DNA from: Candidatus Sulfotelmatobacter sp.
GTDB taxonomy: Bacteria > Acidobacteriota > Terriglobia > Terriglobales > Acidobacteriaceae
Assembly: GCA_030041215.1 (NCBI GenBank)
Contig: JASHOH010000227.1
Span: 1-64,000 of the forward strand
Length of the DNA: 64,000 nt
Reading direction: 5' to 3'
In this document: piece by piece, positions 17,716 to 26,228 of the stretch
Position numbering within the stretch: position 1 is the first letter of the stretch
Layout of the letters: every line of letters begins with the position of its first letter
Program-made: the position numbers and the translations under genes
The notes under the pieces: model-generated
Told to the model about the DNA's origin: nothing
Databases searched by the model: none
The model's input: the letters and a program-made list of their open reading frames with translations, nothing else

Positions 17716-18018
17716 ATGAAACGAGGCGAGGTCATCCACCGGATTACACGCGAGCACATCGAGCAGGCAATCAAGCAGATCGATAGGCAGAACTGGGATC
17801 CAGAACGCCGGAATTCACGCAAGTATTCCTTGCAGTACAAGGGGCGCAATTACCCTCCAAAATACCTCATCATGCTTGCTGGCAAAATCGCGACCGGAAA
17901 AATACTGACACCGGACGATCATTCGGGTGGAAAGCACGATAGCAATAGAGTTCTTCTTAATCTCGGCTTCAAAGAGCGCGACATTGTTAATTGTCCAAGT
18001 CAGTGGTCAGAACGATGA
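17716..18018 (+). CDS. stand-alone ScoMcrA N-terminal-head-like protein
   Basis: 100 residues: ITREHIEQAIKQIDRQNW, then YSLQYKGRNYPPKYLIMLAG and a Gly-rich loop leading to LLNLGFKERDI. This is the pattern of the small head domain found at the N-terminus of ScoMcrA-type and other modification-dependent restriction proteins, and in some predicted nucleases. Here it stands alone. Six bases separate it from the next gene, so the two form a transcription unit. A defence role is inferred from the domain and island context. It could also be a remnant of a larger restriction gene. Confidence 0.55.
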   Translation: MKRGEVIHRITREHIEQAIKQIDRQNWDPERRNSRKYSLQYKGRNYPPKYLIMLAGKIATGKILTPDDHSGGKHDSNRVLLNLGFKERDIVNCPSQWSER

Positions 18019-18024
18019 GAGCAA

Positions 18025-19044
18025 GTGCCGGACAAGCCCTTGATTAAGCGGCTGCAAGAAGCAATTGGAGGACTGGTACAAGACGCCAGAGGAACGAAAT
18101 CAGATGCTAGATTTCTGTCCAATTTCCTGACCCGCCCGCTCTTCCCAGTTCCTTCCAACATCTACGATCAGTTTCTGCCAATCGCGGAATACGAGAAACT
18201 TCTAGCAGAAGACCCTCCCAATGGGATAAGGCGCTACTGGTATGAAATTGACGCGCGCCTGGAACATCTCAGGAGCTCGTCACACAAGCTTCTACGCTAC
18301 TACGCTCGGAAATTACTAGACACATACAAGGAGCCAGTGGCGTCAGCACCCTTCTTGAGGTCTGCACTGGAAACCACAACGAAAGCCGTCGCATACCATT
18401 GGGCAGTTGTCACGGCATTCAATCAAGTTCGAAACCTGCCTGATGGAACGATACCCATCAGTACGGAACTGGAAAACTTGTTCCTTAGCTATTCACATGC
18501 CAGCAAAGCAGACCTGGTCCCTCTGCTCTTATCGAGGTCTGAGCCGAACGTATCTCTGGCGGACATAGTTCGTGAGGCGCCCGCCGTCGCAAAGCCGAAG
18601 ACACCGACAGTTGCGAAGTTGATCGGGATCTGCACGTTTCTAGACGCTACCTCCGGCATGACAATTAAGTACATCTATTCAGTCGTCTGTGACATTACGC
18701 ACGCAGGGTCGGTCTGTCTAGCTTTGTCAGATCTCATTACAGATCCGAACAGTGAGGCACAGGAAGGAGGCATCTACGCTGATTATGCGCGGGCGTTGGC
18801 GGATGCGTACCCGATTCTGTGCCTGGAAGGGTTAAGATGCTCGTTCGCCATTTTCAGAAAGTACATTCTTGACCAAGCTCCTACAGGCAGGTTTCTTCCA
18901 GTCATAGAGCAACTGCTAGGGGCATCTGCTGGTTCCCGCAAGCAAGGGCGCGACATTCAATACCCGCACATCAAGCCGTTCTTAAACGGGGATCAGCCCC
19001 TTGTGCTGGAAACGCCGAGAGGGAAGATCCACATTTATCCGTAA
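18025..19044 (+). CDS. hypothetical helical protein paired with the ScoMcrA-head-like gene
   Basis: 339 residues from a GTG 6 bp after the preceding stop. It is strongly helical, with SALETTTKAVAYHWAVVTAF and later MTIKYIYSVVCDITHAGSVC, where a His-containing helix recalls the DUF5677/AbiV kind of all-helical defence proteins. The similarity is only in texture. No signal peptide, no transmembrane segment. Together with the head-domain gene it is a candidate two-gene defence unit. Confidence 0.6.
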   Translation: MPDKPLIKRLQEAIGGLVQDARGTKSDARFLSNFLTRPLFPVPSNIYDQFLPIAEYEKLLAEDPPNGIRRYWYEIDARLEHLRSSSHKLLRYYARKLLDTYKEPVASAPFLRSALETTTKAVAYHWAVVTAFNQVRNLPDGTIPISTELENLFLSYSHASKADLVPLLLSRSEPNVSLADIVREAPAVAKPKTPTVAKLIGICTFLDATSGMTIKYIYSVVCDITHAGSVCLALSDLITDPNSEAQEGGIYADYARALADAYPILCLEGLRCSFAIFRKYILDQAPTGRFLPVIEQLLGASAGSRKQGRDIQYPHIKPFLNGDQPLVLETPRGKIHIYP

Positions 19045-19116
19045 ACGTCAGACTAAGACACGGTTGACGATGTGTCCTGCGGCCTGCTTCAAAGCACGGT
19101 GACCGGTAACCGAATC

Positions 19117-20013
19117 CTATTTTGGGCGGCCAGATTCGCGATCTCCGTCTACCGATTGCCATGCCGATTGGAGCGAGTCGTGCAACGCCACGGAGCCCTC
19201 ACGGAACCTGAACAACCTGATGGGCCTGCCATGCCGCCGTTGAATGACTACGGCAGTCCAGACGTTGCCGCGGTTACGCACATCTTTGAGCGCAATACCG
19301 CTGATGGCATCAAAGGGGATGGTCCGCTTCCAGCCCGGATATTCCACAACGACCGCCTCCCTCGTGATTTCCACACTTACTGGATCCTGCGTGATGGCCA
19401 CCAGTGAAAGGGCCGCAAATCCTATGAAGAAGAGTGACGGCCCTGGCTGACCTTGATGATGGCTTAGCCATGCAACAAGAAGAAACAATGCCGTGCCGCT
19501 CAATAAAATGCCTTTGTTTATCCAGGTGCGGTGGAAGACCTTCGTGGCGCTTGCATGCAGGTGCGTTGGCGCGGCGGTATGACTAAGGACAAATTCGCGG
19601 AGCCGTCCAAAATCCTCAAGCTGATACTCCAGCCTGATACTTCGATCACCTGTCGCATCGGTTAACACCAGCCTCTGTTGAGTATCATGGGCGTTCACGC
19701 TCGCAACGTCACACCAAGCGATGAAGGTAAACCCGCCTTTTCGCGGTAAATACCAGATGCCGTCGGAGTTGGCTGCAACGCTGTCGCGGAGACGGCCGAA
19801 TGATCGTAGGCTCAGCGTGGCCAATGATCCAAACACCGCGATACATAGCAGCTCTACCGCAGGCGAAGCATGACGTGGGTCGATCAGTGGCAGAGCAAGC
19901 GCGAAGGCCACAAAACCAATGGAGACGAGCGAACATCCGAGCATCATCCACGCGAGGCTCGGTGGAAACTTGAACACTAACACATCGGATGGAACGATTC
20001 GGCACTGATCCAT
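19117..20013 (-). CDS. membrane protein with PH-like domains
   Basis: 298 residues with two pairs of hydrophobic helices (about 18-70 and 163-205) separated by soluble parts (IWYLPRKGGFTFIAWCDVAS and AVVVEYPGWKRTIPFDAISG) that read like bacterial PH/YcxB domains: each has the strand-turn-strand with a conserved Trp or Gly and an I-P-F/I-A-W motif. It faces the defence pair convergently. Function unknown; intact by length. Confidence 0.55.
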   Translation of the reverse strand: MDQCRIVPSDVLVFKFPPSLAWMMLGCSLVSIGFVAFALALPLIDPRHASPAVELLCIAVFGSLATLSLRSFGRLRDSVAANSDGIWYLPRKGGFTFIAWCDVASVNAHDTQQRLVLTDATGDRSIRLEYQLEDFGRLREFVLSHTAAPTHLHASATKVFHRTWINKGILLSGTALFLLVAWLSHHQGQPGPSLFFIGFAALSLVAITQDPVSVEITREAVVVEYPGWKRTIPFDAISGIALKDVRNRGNVWTAVVIQRRHGRPIRLFRFREGSVALHDSLQSAWQSVDGDRESGRPK

Positions 20014-20157
20014 GCAGAGCTTCCCGTTGCTTCCAACGTTGCTGCCTTCTCGTGTGGTCGTTTCCGTTCGGGCCGCAATCCGATGATAAACCGAGCTTCC
20101 GCCGTCAGCCGGTCACGTTGGTAACGAAACTGTTGGAATATCGCGTCAACAACCTTG

Positions 20158-20550
20158 TCATGAGTGCTGGGCGACCCAGGCAGCCGGAGTGAGGTCTGGG
20201 AGGCACTGGATCGGGCGACCAGCGAGTCCGGGAAGAACCTCAGCCAGATAGTGGCGCACTGGGAGTTTCAATCTACGGCAACTTTCCACCACCGACAGAA
20301 TCGCCGCGATCTTCGGTCCCGCCTGCGAGCTTCCGATGTGGATCCAGTTCCTTCGTCCGATTGCGACAGGACGCATCGAGTTCTCCGCCAGGTTATTGCT
20401 CAACTCCAGTTCGGGATATTCCGGAAAGCGCGTGAGTTTGTCCCACAGGGTGAGCGTGTAGTTGCAGGCCTTGGACAGCGCGCCCCTGGGCAGCGCCATG
20501 GAGCGTGCGGCTTCGATCTGCTTCCGGATCGCACCGAGCAGCGGTCGCGA
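20158..20550 (-). pseudogene. IS66-family transposase, C-terminal remnant
   Basis: The minus strand encodes a typical IS66 TnpC end: LTLWDKLTRFPEYPELELSN then NLAENSMRPVAIGRRNW (the last catalytic Glu region) and the closing helical part. Homology continues upstream of the first Met to about 20550 (RPLLGAIRKQIEAARS) and then stops abruptly. The N-terminal two thirds, the accessory tnpA/tnpB genes and the terminal repeats are missing, so it is an inert fragment. Confidence 0.85.
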
Positions 20551-20634
20551 TACTCTGACCTGGAAACGACGCTACGCTATCTCAGATCCGCCAGTCAGGA
20601 AACGAAGGACCACGGAGATAAGGGCAATAATTGA
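20551..20634 (+). pseudogene. 3' remnant of a second tyrosine integrase gene
   Basis: Reading SDLETTLRYLRSASQETKDH, the frame matches the last catalytic block of the 8124-9437 integrase. The DNA is about 80 percent similar at first, then identical for some 33 bases. The rest of the gene is absent, cut by the IS66 fragment. It shows that another related integrase once sat here, making the island composite. Confidence 0.75.
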
Positions 20635-20686
20635 TTACACTAACCAAACTGTGAGAAGAAAGGAGTTACCGTGACAGGGTAGAAAA

Positions 20687-20989
20687 CTAATGAACGGGGC
20701 CGCTTGGTTTCCATTCTCGAAGAAATCGCAAAAGGTCATCCTCGGGATTTTCTTGGCTCAGAAGCCGTTCGAGTGTTTCCCGAGCTTCTTTGTGACGCGC
20801 AAGTAAAAGGGGTGGCGGGTTCTCCCTCGCGCGTTTCAGCAGATCATCAAGGTCTTTCTGTGGGAGGGTGCCGGACGAACCGAGGAGCATAAGAACTACC
20901 CCATGCGCGGCAAGTTCCTTATCGCGCTTCTCGATGATTTCCCAAAGCCACATAATGAATTCGCGGAGTCGGCTCTGATCAATCTCCAT
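20687..20989 (-). CDS. small acidic helical protein next to DUF3800 gene
   Basis: 100 residues, helical (LREFIMWLWEIIEKRDKEL, then ETLERLLSQENPEDDLLRFL), starting 11 bp after the DUF3800 stop on the same strand and so co-transcribed. No family recognised. Could be an accessory or antidote-like protein; that is only position-based. Confidence 0.55.
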   Translation of the reverse strand: MEIDQSRLREFIMWLWEIIEKRDKELAAHGVVLMLLGSSGTLPQKDLDDLLKRARENPPPLLLARHKEARETLERLLSQENPEDDLLRFLREWKPSGPVH

Positions 20990-21000
20990 AGCGCCGCGAA

Positions 21001-21801
21001 TTATACGCTCTTCTCATTCGGCAAAAGTGCCGACGCCATATCTGAAACTAGTTTCGCGTTGAAGTCGAACCAAAGCCCCTTGCGCCTCCTTAATTTTAGA
21101 TAGCGCTCGGCGTCAGGAATATCCTGAGGTTTTACCTCTTCTGCATGTTCGAAACGAGCAGCGTGCCAGCACAACATATCAGCTGCTTGGCATGGGATAC
21201 GTTCTTTATCTACCACACTCAATGCGCCAACTATCTGACTAAGTTCAGGCCGTCCGATTTGCTTCAGCGCATCAGCTAGGCCGGAATGGAATACACCGAT
21301 ATAGCGGCTGATTACACCTTTTTGCTCGACAACAAAATCCAGCTTCTCAGCGTGTGGATAGTTCTCATGGATATAGTCCAAAACGGTATGCGCGTACGAG
21401 AGAAAGCAAAGATAGTCTGGCTCGTACGGCTTTGCTTCAAATTGCTTTGCATCTGGGTGTACTACTTTGACGCCCGCAAAAGCCCGCTTGAAATGCCCGG
21501 CATCTATTTCAACTGCAATGGGGTCAAACGAACCCATTGTGCCTATGACGGAGACTGCTGCATTGAGTCTGTCGTCAGCAGCCAAATGTGACAGGCCATA
21601 GCGCTCTCGAAACCTGCGACTGCGAATCTCAGTCATATGTAAATATGGAATTTTTGGCGGACCATCCAGCACTCGCTCTTGCCATGCCGGAAGGAAAAAT
21701 TCTGACCAATCTTTTTCTGGCCCTACATATCCCGCAAAGAGAAATAGCCCTTGTCCATCGCTACCGGAATGTTCATCGGTGGCGGAGATGAATATAGCCA
21801 T
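21001..21801 (-). CDS. DUF3800-like protein
   Basis: I choose the ATG at 21801 (MAIFISATDEHSGSDGQ), which gives the family's usual start: an N-terminal strand carrying an acidic residue (D or E) before a Gly/Ser-rich turn, then LFLFAGYVGPEKDW. Middle elements LDFVVEQKG and IPCQAADMLCWHAARF match the later acidic and Asp motifs of DUF3800, an RNase-H-like fold thought to have nuclease activity and often found in mobile islands. About 266 residues, complete. No partner except the small downstream gene. Confidence 0.7.
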   Translation of the reverse strand: MAIFISATDEHSGSDGQGLFLFAGYVGPEKDWSEFFLPAWQERVLDGPPKIPYLHMTEIRSRRFRERYGLSHLAADDRLNAAVSVIGTMGSFDPIAVEIDAGHFKRAFAGVKVVHPDAKQFEAKPYEPDYLCFLSYAHTVLDYIHENYPHAEKLDFVVEQKGVISRYIGVFHSGLADALKQIGRPELSQIVGALSVVDKERIPCQAADMLCWHAARFEHAEEVKPQDIPDAERYLKLRRRKGLWFDFNAKLVSDMASALLPNEKSV

Positions 21802-21947
21802 ACGACGCTCTTGTCTCGGTAATCCGCAGAACAGCGAACGAACTGATGAGACCGCAAACTCAACTGATTGACTTCTGGCGGACACGTCGCCTACGCTCGC
21901 TCTCTAGGAGCAAGTTGTGGCGACCCACCCCAAACCTTCGGCCAAGA

Positions 21948-22268
21948 ATGAATCGGGTGAATATCACAACGAAGGACTTGAATGAGTTAAGTAACGCAGA
22001 CGTTATTGTTGCATATCTTGGCGAACCTTCCCTCGGTGTGGGCGCTGAACTGGTAATTGCGATGCAGCAAAATAAAACGATATTGGCTGTTTACGAATGC
22101 CGAAGGAAAATCTTACGGTTTGTACGTGGCCTTCTGAGAAGCCACGAGAATGCCTCTTTGTACGAATTTGCATCGCCATCGGAGGCGTGTGGCTGGATCA
22201 CTGACACGTTGCTTGCCCGACTGTCTAAGATCAGGCTTGAGGAGACTCCTGAGTTCTCCCTCGGTTAG
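21948..22268 (+). pseudogene. nucleoside 2-deoxyribosyltransferase-like, N-terminally truncated
   Basis: VNITTKDLNELSNADVIVAY followed by LGEPSLGVGAELVIAM is the second half of the family fold, with the active-site Glu in G-x-G-x-E. The first strand and the nucleoside-binding Asp expected about 50 residues earlier are absent. The open frame continues upstream to 21846, but that part looks random. The gene therefore starts inside the domain and is probably dead, though a short protein from ATG 21948 is possible. Confidence 0.55.
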
Positions 22269-22325
22269 TCTCTTTATGCAACTGCGACGGCTACGAACAA
22301 TTATTTTGCACCACGTTCCAACGAC

Positions 22326-22751
22326 TCAAGGTTCCCATTGATTTCCACAACGAGCGCACGTCCAGCGACGGTCCCAACTGGCTTGTGCTGTAGCCAATTC
22401 ATCTGGCTTTTTCTTTGTGCCGATTCCTCCAAGCAGAAACAGCAATGCGACAAACCCAACCGCTATCGCGAATCCAGTTGCATTCTTATCATCAGAAACC
22501 AGAAGGAAAGCGAATAGCAGTCCGGCAATCCCGAGGAACATTAGCAGATAGGCACCTGCGTTTGACGGTCGTTGCGGAAGGCTCTTCACAAGATCTGATT
22601 TGTAAGTGCTGCTTGAACCCCACATTGAACGTCGGGAAATTCCTATCGTCCTTCGGCGACGGGTTCCCGAAGAGATTGCCATTGACAATGGCTGGGTTCG
22701 CGACGAACCACAACTCGGGCACTTGAACTTGTCGGCTGTTTTCGTTCCCAT
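22326..22751 (-). CDS. zinc-ribbon membrane protein
   Basis: 141 residues: N-terminal FKCPSCGSSRTQPL (first half of a zinc ribbon), two hydrophobic helices (AYLLMFLGIAGLLFAFLLV and TGFAIAVGFVALLFLLGGIG), and a C-terminal WTCARCGNQWEP (second half). The split ribbon around a membrane hairpin is a known arrangement for small bacterial membrane proteins of unknown role. Complete. Confidence 0.7.
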   Translation of the reverse strand: MGTKTADKFKCPSCGSSRTQPLSMAISSGTRRRRTIGISRRSMWGSSSTYKSDLVKSLPQRPSNAGAYLLMFLGIAGLLFAFLLVSDDKNATGFAIAVGFVALLFLLGGIGTKKKPDELATAQASWDRRWTCARCGNQWEP

Positions 22752-22804
22752 TTTGCTTTGTTACTCCTGAAAAACGTCGAATAAGCCGTCTCCGACCTTC
22801 CTAG

Positions 22805-23695
22805 AATCCTCAACATTGCTGCTCTCAAGGTAAGTACGGCCAATGCTACTTTTATCCGCCGAAGGATTCTCCCGACGATTGGACGCACGACGCACCGCAG
22901 TGGATATTCGAGGCGTGGGACTGGATCGTTCGGGGTGTGCTTGGACTTGAACGGAAAAAGCCATCGTGGTTCGATCTTCCTGTAATGATGAAGCTCACAC
23001 TCAGCACTCCGCATCACGCGTTGCAGTATCTCGCGAAAGGACCGCTCACGCGGCCAAACAACTTCATGATGATTCCGCAAGTAGCGCCTTTTGGCTATCC
23101 GCAAGGCGTTGATCCAAATAAATGCACGCTATTAACCGCATTCTCTACAGAACGAGATCAATGGATGCGCTCAAAGTGCATCAACATTCACGATCACAAA
23201 TCTCCGGTGTACGAACTCACGAACAAATATGACGGTCGCAGAGCAGTCGCAAAGAATTTCTTCATGCTTCTGGATTCGTACCGGCACCATCCCGAAGCGA
23301 AAAGCCTGGGGCCGGACGGCCAGCCATGCGAATTCGACACGCGGGGATTGTTGCAGCGCGCGCACATAGTCGCGAACTGGCCGGTCTACATCGGTAAAGA
23401 ATCCGACCGGCATTGGGAAGAGGGCGAAGATTTGCGTTTGCTCGACTTCAAAACCATCGAGTACAGGCGGAGAGGGAATGCTGTTGCGGATGACGAACAA
23501 TTGGCGCGGATCGCGAAAGTCCCCAAGCGGGAATTCATGCGCCGTGGAATCAATCAGCACACGCTAGAAAAAATCTGCAGGCGGGGACCCGTGCGGGTAA
23601 GTAAACTGACAAGTTGCTTGAAGGTGCTTGAAGAGTATGAATTAGAGAACAAATATCAAAGCAACGTTGCCAGTATGCCCCGCATCACCAAGTAG
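22805..23695 (+). pseudogene. hypothetical protein, apparently 5'-truncated
   Basis: The frame is open from a TAG at 22802-22804 to the stop at 23695, but the first in-frame ATG is only at 22937. The sequence before that ATG (YFYPPKDSPDDWTHDAPQW, then IFEAWDWIVRGVLGLE) reads like protein. So the gene appears to lack its start. Later parts include KPSWFDLPVMMKLTLSTPHH and RGLLQRAHIVANWPVYIG. About 295 codons. I do not recognise the family. Either it is a truncated pseudogene or it starts at a non-standard codon. Confidence 0.5.
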
Positions 23696-23753
23696 CATGA
23701 TGCGGAAGGTCCACGTGTAATCGAACTTACTCGCCGACGCCGGTCGGAGGTGG

Positions 23754-23963
23754 CTACTCCGCGATGTCCGCGTCCTCTGCTCCAAGATCGAATAGGGCTG
23801 CCTGCTCGGCAGCATGTTTGCGCAGTTCGTCCATCTCGTCGACGCTGCCGGCAACAGCCTCCTCTTGTCTGCGTTGGTTCCTGCGCTCTGCCTTGTCCCG
23901 CTGCTTCTGTTGCCGCGTTTGTTCCTTCTGACGCTTGGTGAATGTTGATCGGCCTCTTGGCAT
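23754..23963 (-). CDS. small charged protein downstream of the RRM gene
   Basis: The ATG at 23963 gives 69 residues: RSTFTKRQKEQTRQQKQRDK, then an acidic C-terminal half (AVAGSVDEMDELRKHAAEQAA). A basic head with an acidic helix is typical of small conserved proteins found near RNA-binding and cold-shock genes in these bacteria. It follows the RRM gene at a distance of about 100 bp on the same strand. Confidence 0.6.
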   Translation of the reverse strand: MPRGRSTFTKRQKEQTRQQKQRDKAERRNQRRQEEAVAGSVDEMDELRKHAAEQAALFDLGAEDADIAE

Positions 23964-24066
23964 ACGTACCCCCTTGGCATCTCCGTTTCTCGCCGACGGG
24001 CATTTGTTGCCTGATCGGATGCAATGTGTGCTCGAAAGTCGGCGGACAGCAGCGTCCGCCCCACAA

Positions 24067-24414
24067 CTACCAGCGCGGTTCGCGCGGCTGACGTGGATGG
24101 CCACGGTAGTCGTCGCGCCCACGGCCGCCTCCACCGCCAAAACGACGACCTCCACCTCTGGGATGTTCCGATTTAGGTTTGGCCTCGTTAATCGTCAACG
24201 TGCGGCCGCCAAGATCAGTTCCGTTGAGCGACGCGATGGCCTTGTCGGCTGCACTGGCATCGGCCATTTCTACGAACCCGAAACCACGGGAGCGGCCGGT
24301 ATCACGGTCGGTCACCAACGTGATTCTTTCTACCGTGCCGTGGGTCTCGAAAAGATTTCGCAGCTCGGCTTCGGTCGTGCTGTGGGGGAGATTTCCAACG
24401 TAAAGGTTCTTCAT
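24067..24414 (-). CDS. RNA-binding protein, single RRM domain
   Basis: 115 residues: KNLYVGNLPHSTTEAELRNL (RNP2 at LYVGNL) and RGFGFVEM (RNP1) make a complete RRM at about 1-80. The tail is Gly/Arg-rich (GGGRRFGGGGGRGRDDYRG), as in the glycine-rich RNA-binding proteins of cyanobacteria and other bacteria. It should bind single-stranded RNA in the cytoplasm, perhaps on cold stress. The start overlaps the stop of the upstream gene by 4 bp. Confidence 0.93.
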   Translation of the reverse strand: MKNLYVGNLPHSTTEAELRNLFETHGTVERITLVTDRDTGRSRGFGFVEMADASAADKAIASLNGTDLGGRTLTINEAKPKSEHPRGGGRRFGGGGGRGRDDYRGHPRQPREPRW

Positions 24415-25004
24415 CGCAATTCCTCTTTCAGTAAGTCATCTAGGCTGGTTGGTGTTGGTTTCGATGGTCGTCCTTCCGGATCTCGTAGCGGAGGGGGCAC
24501 GGCGCGCATCGCATTGATGCGAGCGATCGAGGCCGAGCGGACTGCGGAGATTCGCCGCGAAGCTTCCAGAATGCCCCAGCGCTGCGAGTCTCCCGAATCG
24601 GCCGGAAAGGCGACTTTCGCATTGCCAGTGGCCTCCTGTTCGTCTCCGCGCTCCATCAGCAATTCTTGATCCGGGTTGGGCGAATCCACGAGATATTCTG
24701 GCTGGCCAACCAGGAAGGCCAGCCGCTGCGGTGGCGTGGCGCTGCGAAGATCGTCGCAAAACTTGTCGCGCAGGCCCTCTCCTCTTTCCATATTGATCAA
24801 CACGAGGTCATACAAGGCAGGTCGCCACCAGGAGCGTGCTTCTGCGATATCGGCGGCGCTATCGACATAAATCCCAAGCTTCCGCAGGGCCTCTGCGCGC
24901 AAATCGCGCTTCGCATGCGATGTGTCGATCAGCAACACTCGCTTTTTCTTGACTGGATCGGGAATCGGTGTGGAAAGCGGTAATGTCAGCAGCGGAGTGT
25001 TCAT
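24411..25004 (-). CDS. receiver-like domain protein
   Basis: 197 residues: KKKRVLLIDTSHAKRDLRAE looks like the first strand of a response-regulator receiver, and ALYDLVLINMERGEGL sits where the phosphorylated Asp would be. The phospho-acceptor itself seems to be replaced (L-I-N), so this may be a pseudo-receiver. The C-terminal 80 residues are low in structure. It is coupled by ATGA overlaps to genes on both sides. Confidence 0.6.
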   Translation of the reverse strand: MNTPLLTLPLSTPIPDPVKKKRVLLIDTSHAKRDLRAEALRKLGIYVDSAADIAEARSWWRPALYDLVLINMERGEGLRDKFCDDLRSATPPQRLAFLVGQPEYLVDSPNPDQELLMERGDEQEATGNAKVAFPADSGDSQRWGILEASRRISAVRSASIARINAMRAVPPPLRDPEGRPSKPTPTSLDDLLKEELR

Positions 25005-25159
25005 GCCATCACCTGCTTTCCTTTGGCGGGGACTGAAACATCCGGCGATTTGCGTTCCGTCGCCTCCCGTTTCAGGAGTTCACGGGTTCGCTGCCGTCGA
25101 GCGATCTTCTGTTTGCGCTCGCGGTTAAATCTGGACTTGTCGCCATTGAGTGCGGACAT
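25001..25159 (-). CDS. very small basic protein
   Basis: 52 residues, too short to be found easily: SALNGDKSRFNRERKQKIA, then RRQRTRELLKREATERK. AGGAG lies six bases before the ATG at 25159; another ATG directly precedes it. The stop overlaps the receiver-like start as ATGA (25001-25004). The basic helical sequence fits an RNA- or ribosome-associated peptide, and it heads an operon with the receiver-like and RRM genes. Confidence 0.65.
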   Translation of the reverse strand: MSALNGDKSRFNRERKQKIARRQRTRELLKREATERKSPDVSVPAKGKQVMA

Positions 25160-25185
25160 CATGAGCTCCTGTTATTTTTCGGCAG

Positions 25186-25626
25186 TTAGTGCCGGGTAAT
25201 CGCAACATTATCTTTAGGGTCCTTAAGCACAGATTGACTAGTAGGTTTTCGAAGGAGGATCGGCGAAACCGCAAAGAGCGCCAGGGTCGCCATGTCGATT
25301 ATGGAGATGATTGAGTGGGAAAACTGAGTCCGACGGAACGGTGTAAATACGCTCAGAACTGCAAGGAAGAGGAGTGTCCCTACGAGCTTGCCGATGAAGA
25401 GACTGCGAACGGCAAGTGTGATCGCTGCCACCGACACAATGATGCACAGGCCCATCCTGAAATCGGGTGGGGAGCGAAATAGTACGGCTGCGGCCAGGGT
25501 AAAGGTCGCGATCAGCGTCATGAGGCGTATCAAGATGCACGCTTTCGACGGCAGTCGCTGGCCATGGAGCAGGATGGCCGACTCAGGGTGAACGCTTGCC
25601 CGAACATGCGCCTCTCGATCTCTCAA
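25186..25626 (-). CDS. small integral membrane protein
   Basis: Up to 146 residues; the true start may be an internal Met near residue 36. Four hydrophobic segments (ILIRLMTLIATFTLAAAVLF, MGLCIIVSVAAITLAV, LVGTLLFLAVLSVF and ISIIDMATLALFAVSPILL) with short loops. It resembles small DUF6804-type membrane proteins. Not obviously linked to the RNA-binding genes except by position and strand. Confidence 0.55.
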   Translation of the reverse strand: MRDREAHVRASVHPESAILLHGQRLPSKACILIRLMTLIATFTLAAAVLFRSPPDFRMGLCIIVSVAAITLAVRSLFIGKLVGTLLFLAVLSVFTPFRRTQFSHSIISIIDMATLALFAVSPILLRKPTSQSVLKDPKDNVAITRH

Positions 25627-25927
25627 TCGCGAAGGCGCAGGGTGCTTTGGCGGCGTATCTTCGGGGTTAAGTAGTTTCAGTATACGCTGTTTGCCACAAT
25701 CATGCTGAAGCGCGCGTCAGTGAGAGGACGACCTTTGGGTGTGCAACCATCGTTCCGCTCGATTCGAATCACCTTGCTAATTGTGCGGCCCTCGCGTACG
25801 ATGACTATGTGCGTTAGACCGAATCGGTCGTGAGCAGTTCTCGCCTCAACAGCAAGCAACCTGCGCAGATTTTCTTCCGAATCCCTCCAGCGTAACTATC
25901 AAAACAAAGGAACAAGAGTACAAACAC

Positions 25928-26128
25928 ATGGAACAAGGAACAGTAAAGTGGTTCAATGACGCCAAAGGCTACGGTTTTATCAGCCGTCAAAATGGCGAAG
26001 ACGTTTTCGTGCATTTCTCAGCCATCCAGGCAGGAGGCTTCAAGAGCCTGCAGGAGGGCCAGACGGTGCAGTTCGATGTCACCAAAGGACCCAAGGGCTG
26101 GCAAGCAGAAAACGTGCAGGCGCTCTAA
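25928..26128 (+). CDS. csp: cold-shock domain protein
   Basis: 66 residues: [20 protein letters not shown] contains RNP1 (KGYGFI) and DVFVHFSAI contains RNP2. This is a normal-length bacterial CspA-type OB-fold that binds single-stranded RNA and DNA. The 5' leader of about 60 bases is A/C-rich. A strong terminator follows at 26145-26178. Divergent from the membrane-protein gene. Confidence 0.96.
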   Translation: MEQGTVKWFNDAKGYGFISRQNGEDVFVHFSAIQAGGFKSLQEGQTVQFDVTKGPKGWQAENVQAL

Positions 26129-26144
26129 GCTGCCGACCACTGCG

Positions 26145-26178
26145 AAGAGGCGAGATCGAGAAGAGATCGCCTCTTTTT
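26145..26178 (+). terminator. rho-independent terminator of csp
   Basis: A perfect 9-bp inverted repeat AAGAGGCGA (26145-26153) / TCGCCTCTT (26167-26175) with a 13-base loop, then a T-run, starting 16 bases after the csp stop. Confidence 0.85.
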
Positions 26179-26228
26179 GCTTTTGTAGTGTAGTTTGGAA
26201 TTCTAATTAACGAATTTGAGACAAAATT

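Noticed and set aside
25677-25859. 60-residue minus-strand open frame
   Set aside because: No family-like sequence and no ribosome site; probably the non-coding region before csp.
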